In this document: positions 1 through 7,853 of the stretch, in pieces
Position numbering within the stretch: the first letter of the stretch is position 1
Layout of the letters: every line of letters starts with the position of its first letter
Assembly (NCBI GenBank): GCA_938022235.1
Contig: CALIEL010000014.1
Span: forward strand, 1-24,910
Direction: 5' to 3'
From: Oribacterium parvum
GTDB lineage: Bacteria; Bacillota; Clostridia; Lachnospirales; Lachnospiraceae
Length of the DNA: 24,910 bases
Translations under genes and position numbers: made by a program
Notes under the pieces: generated by a model
What the model was told of the DNA's origin: nothing
Database searches by the model: none
Seen by the model: the letters and a program-made list of their open reading frames with translations, nothing else

Positions 1-839
1 GTCTGATGGCCGCTACCATGGCGGTACAGCTTCTGCAGGATGCAGGAATTCCCTTCTCCGGTTCTGTGAAAATCACTTCAGTCTGTGATGAAGAAGGCGG
101 CGGAAACGGCTCCATGCAGGCGATTATGAGTGGACAGAGGGCGGATGGTGTTGTGGTCTGTGAGGGTACCAGTGATGAGTTGATTTTGGCGCATATGGGT
201 TTTGTCTTTTTCAGGGTGAAATTTTCCGGGAAAGCATGTCATTCCGGTGCCAAGAAGAATGGTGTCAGCGCTATAGAAAAAGCAATCAAAGTTATTCAGG
301 CTTTAAATGAGAAGGAGCATGAGTGGCTTTTACACTACAAACATCCTCTATTACCGGCTCCAAACTTAAACGTAGGCCTTATCCATGGAGGAACTGCCGG
401 TTCCACTGTGGCGGAGGATTGTATGTTTGAGGTTTGCGTACATTATCTTCCTAATCAGATGAGTCATAATCAGGTAGTAAAAGAATTCCAAGAAGTAGTG
501 GAAAGAGTGGCTAAATCGGATGCCTGGTTGGAAGAGCATTTACCGGAAGTACAGATTACTCAATTTGGCGGCGGTTTTGAGATGGAGGAGCATTCTTTCT
601 TTGTGGATAGCTTTAAACGAGCTTATTCCGAGGCTAGAGGAAAGGCTGTTAAGGTTGTAGGATCTCCTGCAGGCTGTGATTCTCGCTTATGGAGAAATAT
701 TGCCGACTGTCCTACGATACAGTTTGGACCGGGAAATCTAGCCCAGTGTCATGCTGTGGATGAATGGCTGGATTTAGAGGCTTACTTGCAGTCTATCTTG
801 ATTTATGCGGAGCTTATTTTGGACTTTTGTCAGGCTTAA
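1..839 (+). CDS. M20 family metallopeptidase (ArgE/DapE-like), 5'-truncated by window edge
   Basis: C-terminal 279 codons of a zinc-dependent M20 amidohydrolase; reading is open from base 3, so the ATG at 6 is internal, not the start. M20 enzymes cleave N-acyl or peptide bonds with two metal ions. Visible family marks are CDEEGGGNGS (catalytic/metal Glu pair), VVCEGTSD (metal ligand region), a dimerisation domain beginning near GFVFFRVKFSGKACHSG, and the C-terminal FGPGN...CHAVDE segment that supplies the last metal-binding histidine. The N-terminal HxD metal motif lies upstream of the window. The residues fit an acetylornithine deacetylase/succinyl-diaminopimelate desuccinylase-like protein, but the true substrate cannot be read. 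The next gene starts 88 bp downstream on the same strand, so shared transcription is plausible. Confidence 0.87.
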   Translation, partial: LMAATMAVQLLQDAGIPFSGSVKITSVCDEEGGGNGSMQAIMSGQRADGVVVCEGTSDELILAHMGFVFFRVKFSGKACHSGAKKNGVSAIEKAIKVIQALNEKEHEWLLHYKHPLLPAPNLNVGLIHGGTAGSTVAEDCMFEVCVHYLPNQMSHNQVVKEFQEVVERVAKSDAWLEEHLPEVQITQFGGGFEMEEHSFFVDSFKRAYSEARGKAVKVVGSPAGCDSRLWRNIADCPTIQFGPGNLAQCHAVDEWLDLEAYLQSILIYAELILDFCQA

Positions 840-874
840 TACAGTGCTTAATATCTATTAAACAGTGCTATTAA
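836..874. repeat. Nested direct/inverted repeat between M20 gene and amidotransferase-like gene
   Basis: The segment reads TTAATA, CAGTGC, TTAATA, TC, TATTAA, ACAGTGC, TATTAA. The core TTAATA-TC-TATTAA (848-861) is a perfect inverted repeat. It is flanked by ACAGTGCT direct repeats at 841 and 862, exactly 21 bp apart (two helical turns), and again by TTAATA/TATTAA arms. It overlaps the upstream stop codon and lies about 55 bp before the next start. It may be an operator or an mRNA-processing element; no function is proven. Confidence 0.5.
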
Positions 875-927
875 AAGGAATGTGAAAGTTTTAAGAACAA
901 ATAGTGAATGAAAAGGAGAGTAAGAAC

Positions 928-1677
928 ATGGCAAAAAAAGTTTTATTGGCAGGTGAATCATGGATGAGTTATACCACTCATGTGAAAGGCTTTGACAGCT
1001 TTTATACTTCCGTTTACGAGACAGGAGAGAAGTATATTAAGAGAGCTTTTGAAGAGGGGGGATATGAGTTTACATTTCTTCCAAATCATTTGGCAACAGA
1101 AGAATTTCCTTTCAGCTTGGAAGAATTAAAGCAGTATGATTTGATTATTTTATCGGATATCGGAGCCAATACCCTGCTTTTGCCCGGAGCAACCTTTACC
1201 CGCAGTGAAATCATGCCAAATCGCTGTAACTTACTTCGAGACTATGTCTTGGATGGAGGTGCTCTCCTGATGGTAGGAGGATATTTGACTTTCTCCGGTG
1301 TGGATGCAAAGGGAAAGTGGCAGGACACTGCCGTACAGGAGGTTTTACCGGTACAGGTACTTGCTACAGATGACCGTATGGAGCATTGTGAAGGGGTTCG
1401 TCCTGTTTCTGTGAAGGAACATGCTATCTTTGAGGGATTAGAAAAGACCTGGCCAAGAGTTTTAGGTTACAACAAGACTATCTTAAAACCCGAGGCAGAA
1501 CTTTTAGCAACAGTATGTGATGATCCCTTTATCGCTTTGGGAGAATACGGTAAGGGAAGATCCGCTGTGTTTACCACGGACTGTGCTCCCCACTGGGCAC
1601 CACCTGAATTCTGTGAGTGGAAGGATTACAACCGCTTGTTCCAAAATCTTGCACGTTGGCTGACAAAGGAAGCATAA
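928..1677 (+). CDS. Glutamine amidotransferase-like protein (GATase1_like, PF07090 type)
   Basis: 249 aa cytoplasmic protein with a class I glutamine-amidotransferase-like alpha/beta fold. The start chosen is ATG 928, preceded by AAGGAG at 913-918 with a 9-nt spacer; a GTG at 904 would add eight residues but has no ribosome site. The N-terminus KKVLLAGESWMS begins the first beta strand; QYDLIILSDIGANT and GGALLMVGGYLTFSG follow; GEYGKGRSAVFTTDCAPHWAP is near the C-terminus. At the expected nucleophile elbow the sequence reads GGYLTFSG with no cysteine, so it is probably not a working glutaminase. The family is often found beside sugar-catabolic genes and its biochemical role is unclear to me. 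It is 11 bp upstream of the PfkB kinase and probably cotranscribed with it. Confidence 0.8.
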   Translation: MAKKVLLAGESWMSYTTHVKGFDSFYTSVYETGEKYIKRAFEEGGYEFTFLPNHLATEEFPFSLEELKQYDLIILSDIGANTLLLPGATFTRSEIMPNRCNLLRDYVLDGGALLMVGGYLTFSGVDAKGKWQDTAVQEVLPVQVLATDDRMEHCEGVRPVSVKEHAIFEGLEKTWPRVLGYNKTILKPEAELLATVCDDPFIALGEYGKGRSAVFTTDCAPHWAPPEFCEWKDYNRLFQNLARWLTKEA

Positions 1678-1688
1678 CGGGAGAAGCT

Positions 1689-2591
1689 ATGAAGGTTTTA
1701 AATTTTGGTTCTTTAAACATAGACTATGTTTACAGTCTGGACCATTTTGTTCAAAAAGGAGAAACGATTTCCTCTGATGCCTTAAACATTTTCCCGGGAG
1801 GCAAAGGCTTAAATCAGTCTCTGGCTTTGGGAAGAGCCGGTGTTGCTACTATTCATGCCGGAGCTGTAGGAAAGGACGGAGAATTTCTCCTAAAACTGCT
1901 TCAGGAATCAGGAGTGAATATAGACTATGTGCAGTCTTTGGATAGCGTACAAACAGGAACGGCGATTATTCAAAAGGATAAAGAGGGTGATAATTGTATT
2001 ATTCTCTATAGCGGTGCAAATCACAAAATCACTAAGGAGCAGGTGGAGGATACTATTCGCCATTTTTCTACAGGGGATTTTTTGCTGTTGCAAAATGAAA
2101 TTAACGAGATGGAGAGCATTATGAAGCTGGCCCATGCGAAAGGCTTAAAGATTGTGCTGAATCCTTCTCCTATGAATGAAGCAATCTTAGCTTTACCTTT
2201 GGAATTTGTAGATTATTTCCTTTTAAATGAGGTTGAAGCGGAACAGATTTTAGGCTTGCAGAGTAGCACGAAGGATAGTGAAGAGGCAATTAGGGCCTTA
2301 CATCGGCAATATCCTACTGCAAAAATTATTTTAACCCTTGGAGGAGAAGGCTCTCTGTACTTTGATGGGGAATGTATGCACCGTCAAAGAGCTTATAAGT
2401 CGGAGGTTGTAGATACTACCGCGGCGGGAGATACATTTACCGGATATTTTATCGCAGGCATCTTAAATGGAGAAACGGTTCCGAAAGCCATGGACTTGGC
2501 AGCCAGAGCTGCAGGAATAGCAATTTCCAGATTTGGTGCTGCGCCATCCATTCCCTTGAAGGAAGAAGTGCTTTCTTTTTCCTTTTCCTAA
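1689..2591 (+). CDS. PfkB family carbohydrate kinase (ribokinase-like)
   Basis: 300 aa, the normal length for ribokinase-type kinases, which transfer phosphate from ATP to a sugar or nucleoside. The start ATG 1689 gives MKVLNFGSLNIDYVYSLDHF, the usual first strand, and has GGGAG just upstream. PfkB signature 1 is GGKGLNQSLALGRAG (residues 37-51). Signature 2 is DTTAAGDTFTGYF, with catalytic base Asp248 in AAGD where GAGD is commoner. Substrate could be ribose, another pentose/hexose or a nucleoside; the sequence does not decide. It is the last gene of the operon: 11 bp from the amidotransferase-like gene and followed within 20 bp by a terminator. Confidence 0.9.
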   Translation: MKVLNFGSLNIDYVYSLDHFVQKGETISSDALNIFPGGKGLNQSLALGRAGVATIHAGAVGKDGEFLLKLLQESGVNIDYVQSLDSVQTGTAIIQKDKEGDNCIILYSGANHKITKEQVEDTIRHFSTGDFLLLQNEINEMESIMKLAHAKGLKIVLNPSPMNEAILALPLEFVDYFLLNEVEAEQILGLQSSTKDSEEAIRALHRQYPTAKIILTLGGEGSLYFDGECMHRQRAYKSEVVDTTAAGDTFTGYFIAGILNGETVPKAMDLAARAAGIAISRFGAAPSIPLKEEVLSFSFS

Positions 2592-2608
2592 GTGAACTTA
2601 AAGATAGT

Positions 2609-2638
2609 AAAAAACCGTACAGATTGTACGGTTTTTTT
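2609..2638 (+). terminator. Rho-independent terminator after PfkB kinase gene
   Basis: Stem CCGTAC (2615-2620) pairs with GTACGG (2626-2631) around loop AGATT. The stem extends by A6/T6 pairing and ends in a run of seven T. It closes the M20/amidotransferase-like/PfkB operon. Confidence 0.92.
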
Positions 2639-2780
2639 GTGTGAAAAAAATTCATTGAAGGAAGTTCTCTAATCTATAGTTTTGTAAATTAATCCTCTAT
2701 ATAAGGATGGGATTTTCAACAAAACCTCCGGTTTATTTTATTCTAATTCTACAAAATTGTTTATTTCTCTGTGCATTTCA

Positions 2781-2809
2781 TTGACTATAAAGTGAAGTGT
2801 GTTTATATT
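2781..2809 (+). promoter_or_regulatory. Sigma-A-type promoter candidate for acid-sugar operon
   Basis: TTGACT (2781-2786) and TATATT (2804-2809) are separated by exactly 17 bp, about 100 bp before the DUF1537 kinase. The -10 box is overlapped by the inverted repeat at 2800-2825. A second possible -10 (TATAAT, 2836-2841) lies further downstream. Confidence 0.6.
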
Positions 2810-2825
2810 GTTTCTTGAATAAACA
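2800..2825. promoter_or_regulatory. Inverted repeat, candidate operator of the acid-sugar operon
   Basis: Arms TGTTTAT (2800-2806) and ATAAACA (2819-2825) are perfect inverted repeats with a 12-bp spacer, overlapping the -10 box of the candidate promoter. A repressor bound here would block initiation. The DeoR-family regulator encoded at 6916 is the natural candidate; the assignment is inference from position. Confidence 0.5.
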
Positions 2826-2830
2826 AAATA

Positions 2831-2849
2831 GAACATATAATAAACGTGT
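2831..2849 (+). promoter_or_regulatory. Second -10 element shared with the fructoside operon
   Basis: Contains TATAAT (2836-2841) followed by AAACGTGT. This 19-base segment matches 7999-8017, upstream of the ABC sugar operon, at 17 of 19 positions. The -35 region is weak (TCTTGA at 17 bp, or TTGAAT at 15 bp). The other operon carries TATAAT at the same offset in the element, so this may be a true start region. Confidence 0.45.
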
Positions 2850-2908
2850 ATTAACAACAATTAGCACATACTAACACATTTAAATAGATCAACAATCGGA
2901 GGAGAAGA

Positions 2909-4213
2909 ATGCCAAAGTGTATTGTCATCGCAGATGATTTAACCGGGGCAAATGCCACAGGAGTTTTACTGAAAAAGATGAATTACAGTGCCTATACGGT
3001 TTTAAATGCGGAGCGTTTGGAGCTGTCTATGCTGGAGCAGTGCGACTGCGTTTTGTATCCTACGGACAGTAGAGGGATTGATCAGGATCTGGCTTACAGG
3101 AGAGTTCACAATGTTTGCAATTTACTGAAGAACGAAGATACCAAGGTTTATGGTAAGCGTATCGACAGTACCCTTAGAGGAAACCTGGGGGCGGAAGTGG
3201 ATGCCATGCTGGAATCCCTTGGGGAGGACTATGTGGCTATTGTGGTGGCTTGCTTCCCCACATCCTCCCGTATTGTTCTCGGAGGCTATATGTTGGTGGA
3301 GGGACTTCCGCTTCATAAGACGGACATTGCCATTGATCCGAAAACGCCGGTGAATAATCCGGAGGTGGCTGAGCTGTTCCGAAAGCAGAGTAAATATCCT
3401 ATTGCCTCCATTTTGATGAAGGATTTACTGCACGGAAAGCATTATCTTGCGGATTGCATGAGGAAGCTGGCGGATGAGGGAAACCGCATTATTGTGGTGG
3501 ATTGTGTAAGCCAGGAAGACATTGATTTGATTGCGGATGCAGTGGAAACCTCCAAGCTAAAGGTCTTGGCGGTGGATCCCGGTGTGTTTACCGCAAGTCT
3601 TGTGAGAAAGAGAATTCCTCCCATGGAAAAGAAGGAGAAAAACAAGGTTTTGGCTGTGGTAGGCAGCGTAAATCCTCATACCAGATTGCAGCTGGAAGAG
3701 TTGTGGCTTTCTCAAAGATGCAAGAACGTTTTTGTGGAAACCAAGGCGCTTCTGGAAGGGGAAGAGCAGTGGGAGCAGGAGGTCCAAAGAGTGGTGGATG
3801 CCATCCTGAAGGATGTGGACAAGGATAGAGTCTTCACGGTGACGGGGGACGGCATCTATCCGGAAAATCGTGTGGATCTTGGAAAGCTTGCGGAAAGCAG
3901 AGCCTGCCAAATCGAAGAAATCAGCAATAAGATGAATCTGGCTTTTGCGGAGATTGCCCATCGAATCTGTGAGCGGGAAAAGAGCTTTAAGGGAATATAC
4001 AGTAGTGGTGGAGATGTGACGGTATCTATTTGCAAACGCTTCCAAACCGCCGGCCTTAGCTTAGAGGAAGAAGTTTTACCCTTGGCGGCTCACGGGGAAA
4101 TGCTTCTGGGAGATTTCCCGGGAATGCATATGGTGACAAAGGGCGGCAGCCAGGGAGGAAGAGATGCCATTATTCGTTGTATTTCCTTCCTTAAGGAAAA
4201 GCTCTTTGTATAA
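2909..4213 (+). CDS. Four-carbon acid sugar kinase (DUF1537 family)
   Basis: 434 aa. The DUF1537 family phosphorylates four-carbon acid sugars such as D-threonate, D-erythronate or 3-oxo-tetronate with ATP. The N-terminal substrate domain opens with the hallmark IADDLTGANATG (residues 7-18), and GKRIDSTLRGNLGAE carries the conserved DST.RGN motif. The C-terminal nucleotide-binding half contains YSSGGDVTVSICKRF and TKGGSQGGRDAI, matching the family's glycine-rich loops. The start has a strong GGAGGAGAAGA ribosome site. It is followed by pdxA-like and gntP-like genes, the layout known for D-threonate/D-erythronate degradation, in which the 4-phosphate formed here is oxidised by the PdxA homologue. 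Family certain; which acid sugar is used is not determined. Confidence 0.9.
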   Translation: MPKCIVIADDLTGANATGVLLKKMNYSAYTVLNAERLELSMLEQCDCVLYPTDSRGIDQDLAYRRVHNVCNLLKNEDTKVYGKRIDSTLRGNLGAEVDAMLESLGEDYVAIVVACFPTSSRIVLGGYMLVEGLPLHKTDIAIDPKTPVNNPEVAELFRKQSKYPIASILMKDLLHGKHYLADCMRKLADEGNRIIVVDCVSQEDIDLIADAVETSKLKVLAVDPGVFTASLVRKRIPPMEKKEKNKVLAVVGSVNPHTRLQLEELWLSQRCKNVFVETKALLEGEEQWEQEVQRVVDAILKDVDKDRVFTVTGDGIYPENRVDLGKLAESRACQIEEISNKMNLAFAEIAHRICEREKSFKGIYSSGGDVTVSICKRFQTAGLSLEEEVLPLAAHGEMLLGDFPGMHMVTKGGSQGGRDAIIRCISFLKEKLFV

Positions 4214-4292
4214 AATGGTAAATCTAATAGATTTTACAAAACAAGATTTGCCGGTTTCAAAAGTGAAAATAATGAAAAAGAAGGAGGATAAA

Positions 4293-5291
4293 ATGAAGAA
4301 AGCAGTAATTGCAGTACCTATGGGGGATCCTGCGGGAATCGGTCCTGAAATTGTGGTGAAGGCCGTATCCAAAAAGGAAATCCAGGACATTGCAAAGGTA
4401 GTGGTCATTGGTGATGGAAAGATTTTGGAAAAGGCAGTGGAAATCTGTAAAGTTCCCATTCACCTAAAAAAGATTGAAAAGGTAGAGGAGTGTGGAGAAG
4501 AGAAGGACACCCTTTACTATATGCAGGAAGGGGAAATTTCCATGGCGGACTTTGCCTATGGAAAGGTAAGCGCGATGTGTGGTAAGGCTGCATTTTCCTA
4601 TATTAAGAAATCTATCGAGCTGGCCAATGCCAAGCTGGTGGATGCGGTGGCTACCACCCCCATCAACAAGGAATCCTTAAAGGCCGCAGAGGTGCCCTTT
4701 ATCGGGCACACGGAGATTTTTGGATCCTTAACCAATACGGAAGATCCGTTGACCATGTTTGAGTGTAACGGCATGAGAGTATTCTTCTTAACCAGACACG
4801 TTTCCCTTCGGAAAATGCTGGATATGATTACCAAGGAGCGTATCAAGGATTATGTGAAGCGCTGTCTGGAGGCTTTGAAAAAGCTGGGGGTTACAGACGG
4901 AAAAATGGCCATTGCCGGCTTAAATCCTCACTGCGGAGAGCATGGATTGTTCGGAGATGAGGAAGTCAGAGAGATTATGCCGGCGGTGGAAGAGCTGCAG
5001 AAAGAAGGCTACCCTGTAGTTGGACCTATCGGAGCGGACTACGTTTTCCATCAGGCGGCACAGGGAAGATACAATTCCGTACTGTCTCTCTACCACGACC
5101 AGGGGCATATCGCTACCAAGACCCTGGACTTTGACAGAACGATCGCTATTACCAACGGTATGCCGATTTTAAGGACTTCCGTGGATCATGGAACCGCATT
5201 TGACATTGCCGGAACCGGTATCGCCGACAGTATCAGCATGGAAGAAGCGATTCGTCTTGCGGCAAAGTATGCAGAGGCTTTTAAGCACTAA
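4293..5291 (+). CDS. pdxA: PdxA-family 4-phospho-D-threonate/erythronate-type dehydrogenase (PdxA2-like)
   Basis: 332 aa, the usual PdxA length. The start ATG 4293 follows AAGGAGG; an in-frame ATG at 4272 lies upstream of that site. The family performs NAD-dependent oxidation of a 4-phospho-3-hydroxy acid, followed by decarboxylation. Visible motifs: PMGDPAGIGPE (9-19), FIGHTE with His139, and the three metal-binding histidines His169 (TRHVS), His213 (NPHCGE) and His268 (YHDQG), then RTSVDHGTAFDIAGTG near the C-terminus. The setting between a DUF1537 kinase and a GntP permease indicates the catabolic PdxA2 role, giving dihydroxyacetone phosphate and CO2, rather than vitamin B6 synthesis. A 79-bp gap separates it from the kinase with no terminator seen. 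Confidence 0.9.
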   Translation: MKKAVIAVPMGDPAGIGPEIVVKAVSKKEIQDIAKVVVIGDGKILEKAVEICKVPIHLKKIEKVEECGEEKDTLYYMQEGEISMADFAYGKVSAMCGKAAFSYIKKSIELANAKLVDAVATTPINKESLKAAEVPFIGHTEIFGSLTNTEDPLTMFECNGMRVFFLTRHVSLRKMLDMITKERIKDYVKRCLEALKKLGVTDGKMAIAGLNPHCGEHGLFGDEEVREIMPAVEELQKEGYPVVGPIGADYVFHQAAQGRYNSVLSLYHDQGHIATKTLDFDRTIAITNGMPILRTSVDHGTAFDIAGTGIADSISMEEAIRLAAKYAEAFKH

Positions 5292-5384
5292 GAAGAACTG
5301 GAAAGACATAAAAATTGGCTTATGCAAATGAGTTATTGAAAACGAAGGGGAAAAGTAAAGTATTTTTCTAAAGAGGAGGAAAGT

Positions 5385-6791
5385 ATGGTTAATGGTTTAC
5401 ATGGAGAGCAAATGCTCCTGGGCTTGGCAATCGGTATTGTGTTACTGATTTTCATGGTATTAAAGACAAAGATTCAGGCCTTTTTGGCTCTGATTATCAC
5501 CACCGTAGTGATTGGCGTGATTGGCGGAATGCCTTTGAACACCATCACCTTGGAAAATGGAACGAAGTTCGGTATTTTACAGTCCATTACCAGCGGATTT
5601 GGAAACACCCTGTCCAGCATCGGTATTATCATCGGCTTCGGTGTAATGTTGGGTGCAATTTTTGAGGAAACAGGAGCAGCGAAGCGAATGGCTCTTTGCT
5701 TCTTAAAGGTATTCGGAAAGAATAAAGAAGAGGAGGCTTTGGCTTTTACCGGTTTCCTGGTTTCTATTCCTATCTTCTGTGATTCCGGCTTCATTATCCT
5801 GTCCCCTATTGCAAAGGCAATTTCCAAGGTTACCAAGAAATCCCTGATTTCCTTGGGTGTGGCTCTTGCAGCAGGTCTTGTAATTACCCATACCATGGTT
5901 CCCCCTACACCGGGACCCTTGGGCGTTTGCGGAATTTTCGGTGTGGACGTAGGACAGTTTATCTTATTGGCTTTGGTTCTTTCTATCCCAATGACCATTG
6001 TAGCTATCTTCTATGCGAGAAAGTATATCGCAAAGAAAATGAACTGGATTGTAAATGAAAATGATGAGCTTGTGGAGGCACAGGCGGGTAGCGTAGAATC
6101 CGGAAAATCCATTGAATTGGGATCTGAGAATCTTCCTTCTACATTTTCCTCCTTCCTCCCCATTGTTTTACCGGTCATCTTGATTTTAATGAATACCGTA
6201 TTTACGGCAATGAAGTTGACTGACGGATTTTTCCATATCCTGATTTTCCTGGGACAGCCTATCGTTGCGGTTGGCATCGGATTATTAACGGCTATTTTCA
6301 TTCTTGGTAAAAATATGAGCCGTAAGGATATTCTGGCTTCCATGGAAAAGGGAATGATGTCTGCAGGAATCATTATGCTGGTAACCGGTGGCGGTGGAGC
6401 ATTGGGACAGATTATTAAGGATTCCGGTCTGGGAACCTATATGGCAGAGGGAATCACCGCGATGAATGTACCGATTATCCTGCTTCCTATCGTTATTTCC
6501 ACTGTAATGCGTTTTATCCAGGGATCCGGAACCGTAGCCATGACTACTGCGGCAAGTATTTCTGCACCGATTATCCTGGCTACCGGAGCGAATCCTGTAG
6601 TTTCCGCCCTGGCTTGTTGCGTAGGCTCCTGCTTCTTCAGCTATTTCAATGACAGCTACTTCTGGGTAGTAAACAGAACTCTTGGCGTAAGTGAGGCAAA
6701 GGATCAGATTCGTGTTTGGTCCATCACCACAACTATTATCTGGGCAGTAGGATGTTTGGAAGTTATTATCCTTAGCTTTATTATGCACTAA
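5385..6791 (+). CDS. GntP family permease (gluconate/acid-sugar:H+ symporter)
   Basis: 468 aa integral membrane protein with roughly 12-14 hydrophobic segments, starting MVNGLHGEQMLLGLAIGIVLL after a GAGGAGG ribosome site. GntP transporters import gluconate and related sugar acids with protons. Family-like stretches include IGFGVMLGAIFEETGAA, FLVSIPIFCDSGF, HTMVPPTPGPLG and IQGSGTVAMTTAASI, plus CVGSCFFSYFNDSYFW near the C-terminus. A central hydrophilic loop (around residues 218-245) is rich in Glu and Ser. As the third gene of the acid-sugar operon, it probably brings in the D-threonate or D-erythronate used by the two enzymes upstream. It ends in a strong terminator. Confidence 0.9.
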   Translation: MVNGLHGEQMLLGLAIGIVLLIFMVLKTKIQAFLALIITTVVIGVIGGMPLNTITLENGTKFGILQSITSGFGNTLSSIGIIIGFGVMLGAIFEETGAAKRMALCFLKVFGKNKEEEALAFTGFLVSIPIFCDSGFIILSPIAKAISKVTKKSLISLGVALAAGLVITHTMVPPTPGPLGVCGIFGVDVGQFILLALVLSIPMTIVAIFYARKYIAKKMNWIVNENDELVEAQAGSVESGKSIELGSENLPSTFSSFLPIVLPVILILMNTVFTAMKLTDGFFHILIFLGQPIVAVGIGLLTAIFILGKNMSRKDILASMEKGMMSAGIIMLVTGGGGALGQIIKDSGLGTYMAEGITAMNVPIILLPIVISTVMRFIQGSGTVAMTTAASISAPIILATGANPVVSALACCVGSCFFSYFNDSYFWVVNRTLGVSEAKDQIRVWSITTTIIWAVGCLEVIILSFIMH

Positions 6792-6817
6792 TTTTCCGAG
6801 GATAAATGTTTGAGGAT

Positions 6818-6857
6818 AAATGGCTTGGTTTCTTTCGGGAAGCTAAGCCATTTTTTT
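6818..6857 (+). terminator. Rho-independent terminator after gntP-like gene
   Basis: AAATGGCTT (6818-6826) pairs with AAGCCATTT (6845-6853); an inner stem GGTTTC/GAAGCT pairs with two G-U wobbles around loop TTTCGG; a run of seven T (6851-6857) follows. Just upstream, the 11-mer GAGGATAAATG occurs twice (6798 and 6812). Confidence 0.88.
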
Positions 6858-6915
6858 ATAAAATATGCTAAGATGTTTTCGGAGAAAAGGACCGGAATGA
6901 GCTAGGGGAGAAATC

Positions 6916-7680
6916 ATGAAAAAAGAAAAGGTGTTATCAGGAGAACGGCAGCAAAACATTTTATCCATTTTGGAGAAGGATGGTTCCGTTTCCGTAGATG
7001 ATTTGGCGAAGCAGTTTTCCGTCAGCGGAATGACCATTCGGAGAGATTTAAAATATCTGGAAGAAAAGAACCGGATAGAGCGTTTTCATGGGGGAGCCAT
7101 TCTGCGGGATGAGGTGCTTTATCAGGAGAAGGAAGTGCAGAATATTGAGGCAAAAAAGCGTATTGCCCAAAGGGCTTTGGAACTTATTAAAGATACCAAG
7201 GTGATTTTCTTGGATGCGGGAACCACCAATAGGGAGCTGGCTCTATTATTAAAAGAACGTGAGGGTTTGTCTGTGGTTACCACGGACTTAATGGTTGCCG
7301 GAGTTTTGCAAAGCGGAAAGGGAAGGATTTTTTTCTGCGGAGGAGAAATCCAGAAAAGTACCGGCTCTGCTTTGGGAAGCTATACAGTGAATCAATTGAA
7401 AGATTATTCTTTTGATATCGCCTTCTTAGGGGCATCTTCCATTAATGAAAAGCTGGAGCTGAGTACTCCCACATTGGAAAAAGTGGCTTTAAAAAAGGCT
7501 ATTTTGCAGCAAGCGAAGCAGTCTGTTTTGTTGGCAGATGCCAGTAAGTTTGAGAAGCAGGCGATGATGAAGATATGCTCCATTCAGGAATTTGATATAC
7601 TGGTGACGGATAAGACATTTTCTGAGAAAGAAAAAAAGGAAGTGGAAAAGCTGGGCGTAAGAGTGGAAGGAGTAAATTAA
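6916..7680 (+). CDS. DeoR/GlpR family transcriptional regulator
   Basis: 254 aa, the usual DeoR length. The N-terminal winged helix-turn-helix spans about residues 10-60, with the signature VSGMTIRRDLKYLEEKNRIERFHGGA. The C-terminal domain has the sugar-phosphate sensor fold: FLDAGTTNREL (98-108), FLGASSINE and LLADASKFEK. DeoR regulators usually repress and are released by a phosphorylated intermediate of the pathway. A ribosome site GGGGAGAAATC precedes the ATG. The gene follows the acid-sugar operon, behind its terminator, so it may have its own promoter or depend on read-through. The obvious target is the inverted repeat at 2800-2825; it also faces the leader of the fructoside operon. Confidence 0.92.
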   Translation: MKKEKVLSGERQQNILSILEKDGSVSVDDLAKQFSVSGMTIRRDLKYLEEKNRIERFHGGAILRDEVLYQEKEVQNIEAKKRIAQRALELIKDTKVIFLDAGTTNRELALLLKEREGLSVVTTDLMVAGVLQSGKGRIFFCGGEIQKSTGSALGSYTVNQLKDYSFDIAFLGASSINEKLELSTPTLEKVALKKAILQQAKQSVLLADASKFEKQAMMKICSIQEFDILVTDKTFSEKEKKEVEKLGVRVEGVN

Positions 7681-7813
7681 TTTTTTTTAAAGCAAAAGAA
7701 TAGTTATTATTCAAGAATATTTTCTATCATGATTTCCATAAAAATATTTACCGAAATTAACCTATCTTTTTTGTGTAGCTTATATAAACTTGATATTCGT
7801 TATCTTTTCCGTG

Positions 7814-7842
7814 TTGACAATGTATGATTTGGCATGTATTCT
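7814..7842 (+). promoter_or_regulatory. Strong promoter candidate for the fructoside ABC operon
   Basis: A consensus TTGACA (7814-7819) is followed after exactly 17 bp by TATTCT (7837-7842). Expected transcription start is near 7849, giving a leader of about 270 nt before the binding-protein gene. The operator-like site at 7854 would sit directly at the start of the transcript. A third candidate, TTGATT (7928-7933)/TATAAG (7951-7956) with 17-bp spacing, lies within the leader. Confidence 0.6.
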
Positions 7843-7853
7843 GTCCTCAGAAA

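Noticed and set aside
3557..4045. 162-codon open frame on the minus strand within the DUF1537 kinase gene
   Set aside because: It lies fully inside a well-supported gene, has no family signature and no ribosome site.
4293..5291. PdxA reading as vitamin B6 biosynthesis
   Set aside because: The gene sits between a DUF1537 kinase and a GntP permease with a DeoR regulator nearby and no other pyridoxal genes; the catabolic PdxA2 role fits better.
5474..5998. 174-codon open frame on the minus strand within the GntP gene
   Set aside because: It is an antisense shadow of membrane-protein codons, without recognisable domain or start signals.
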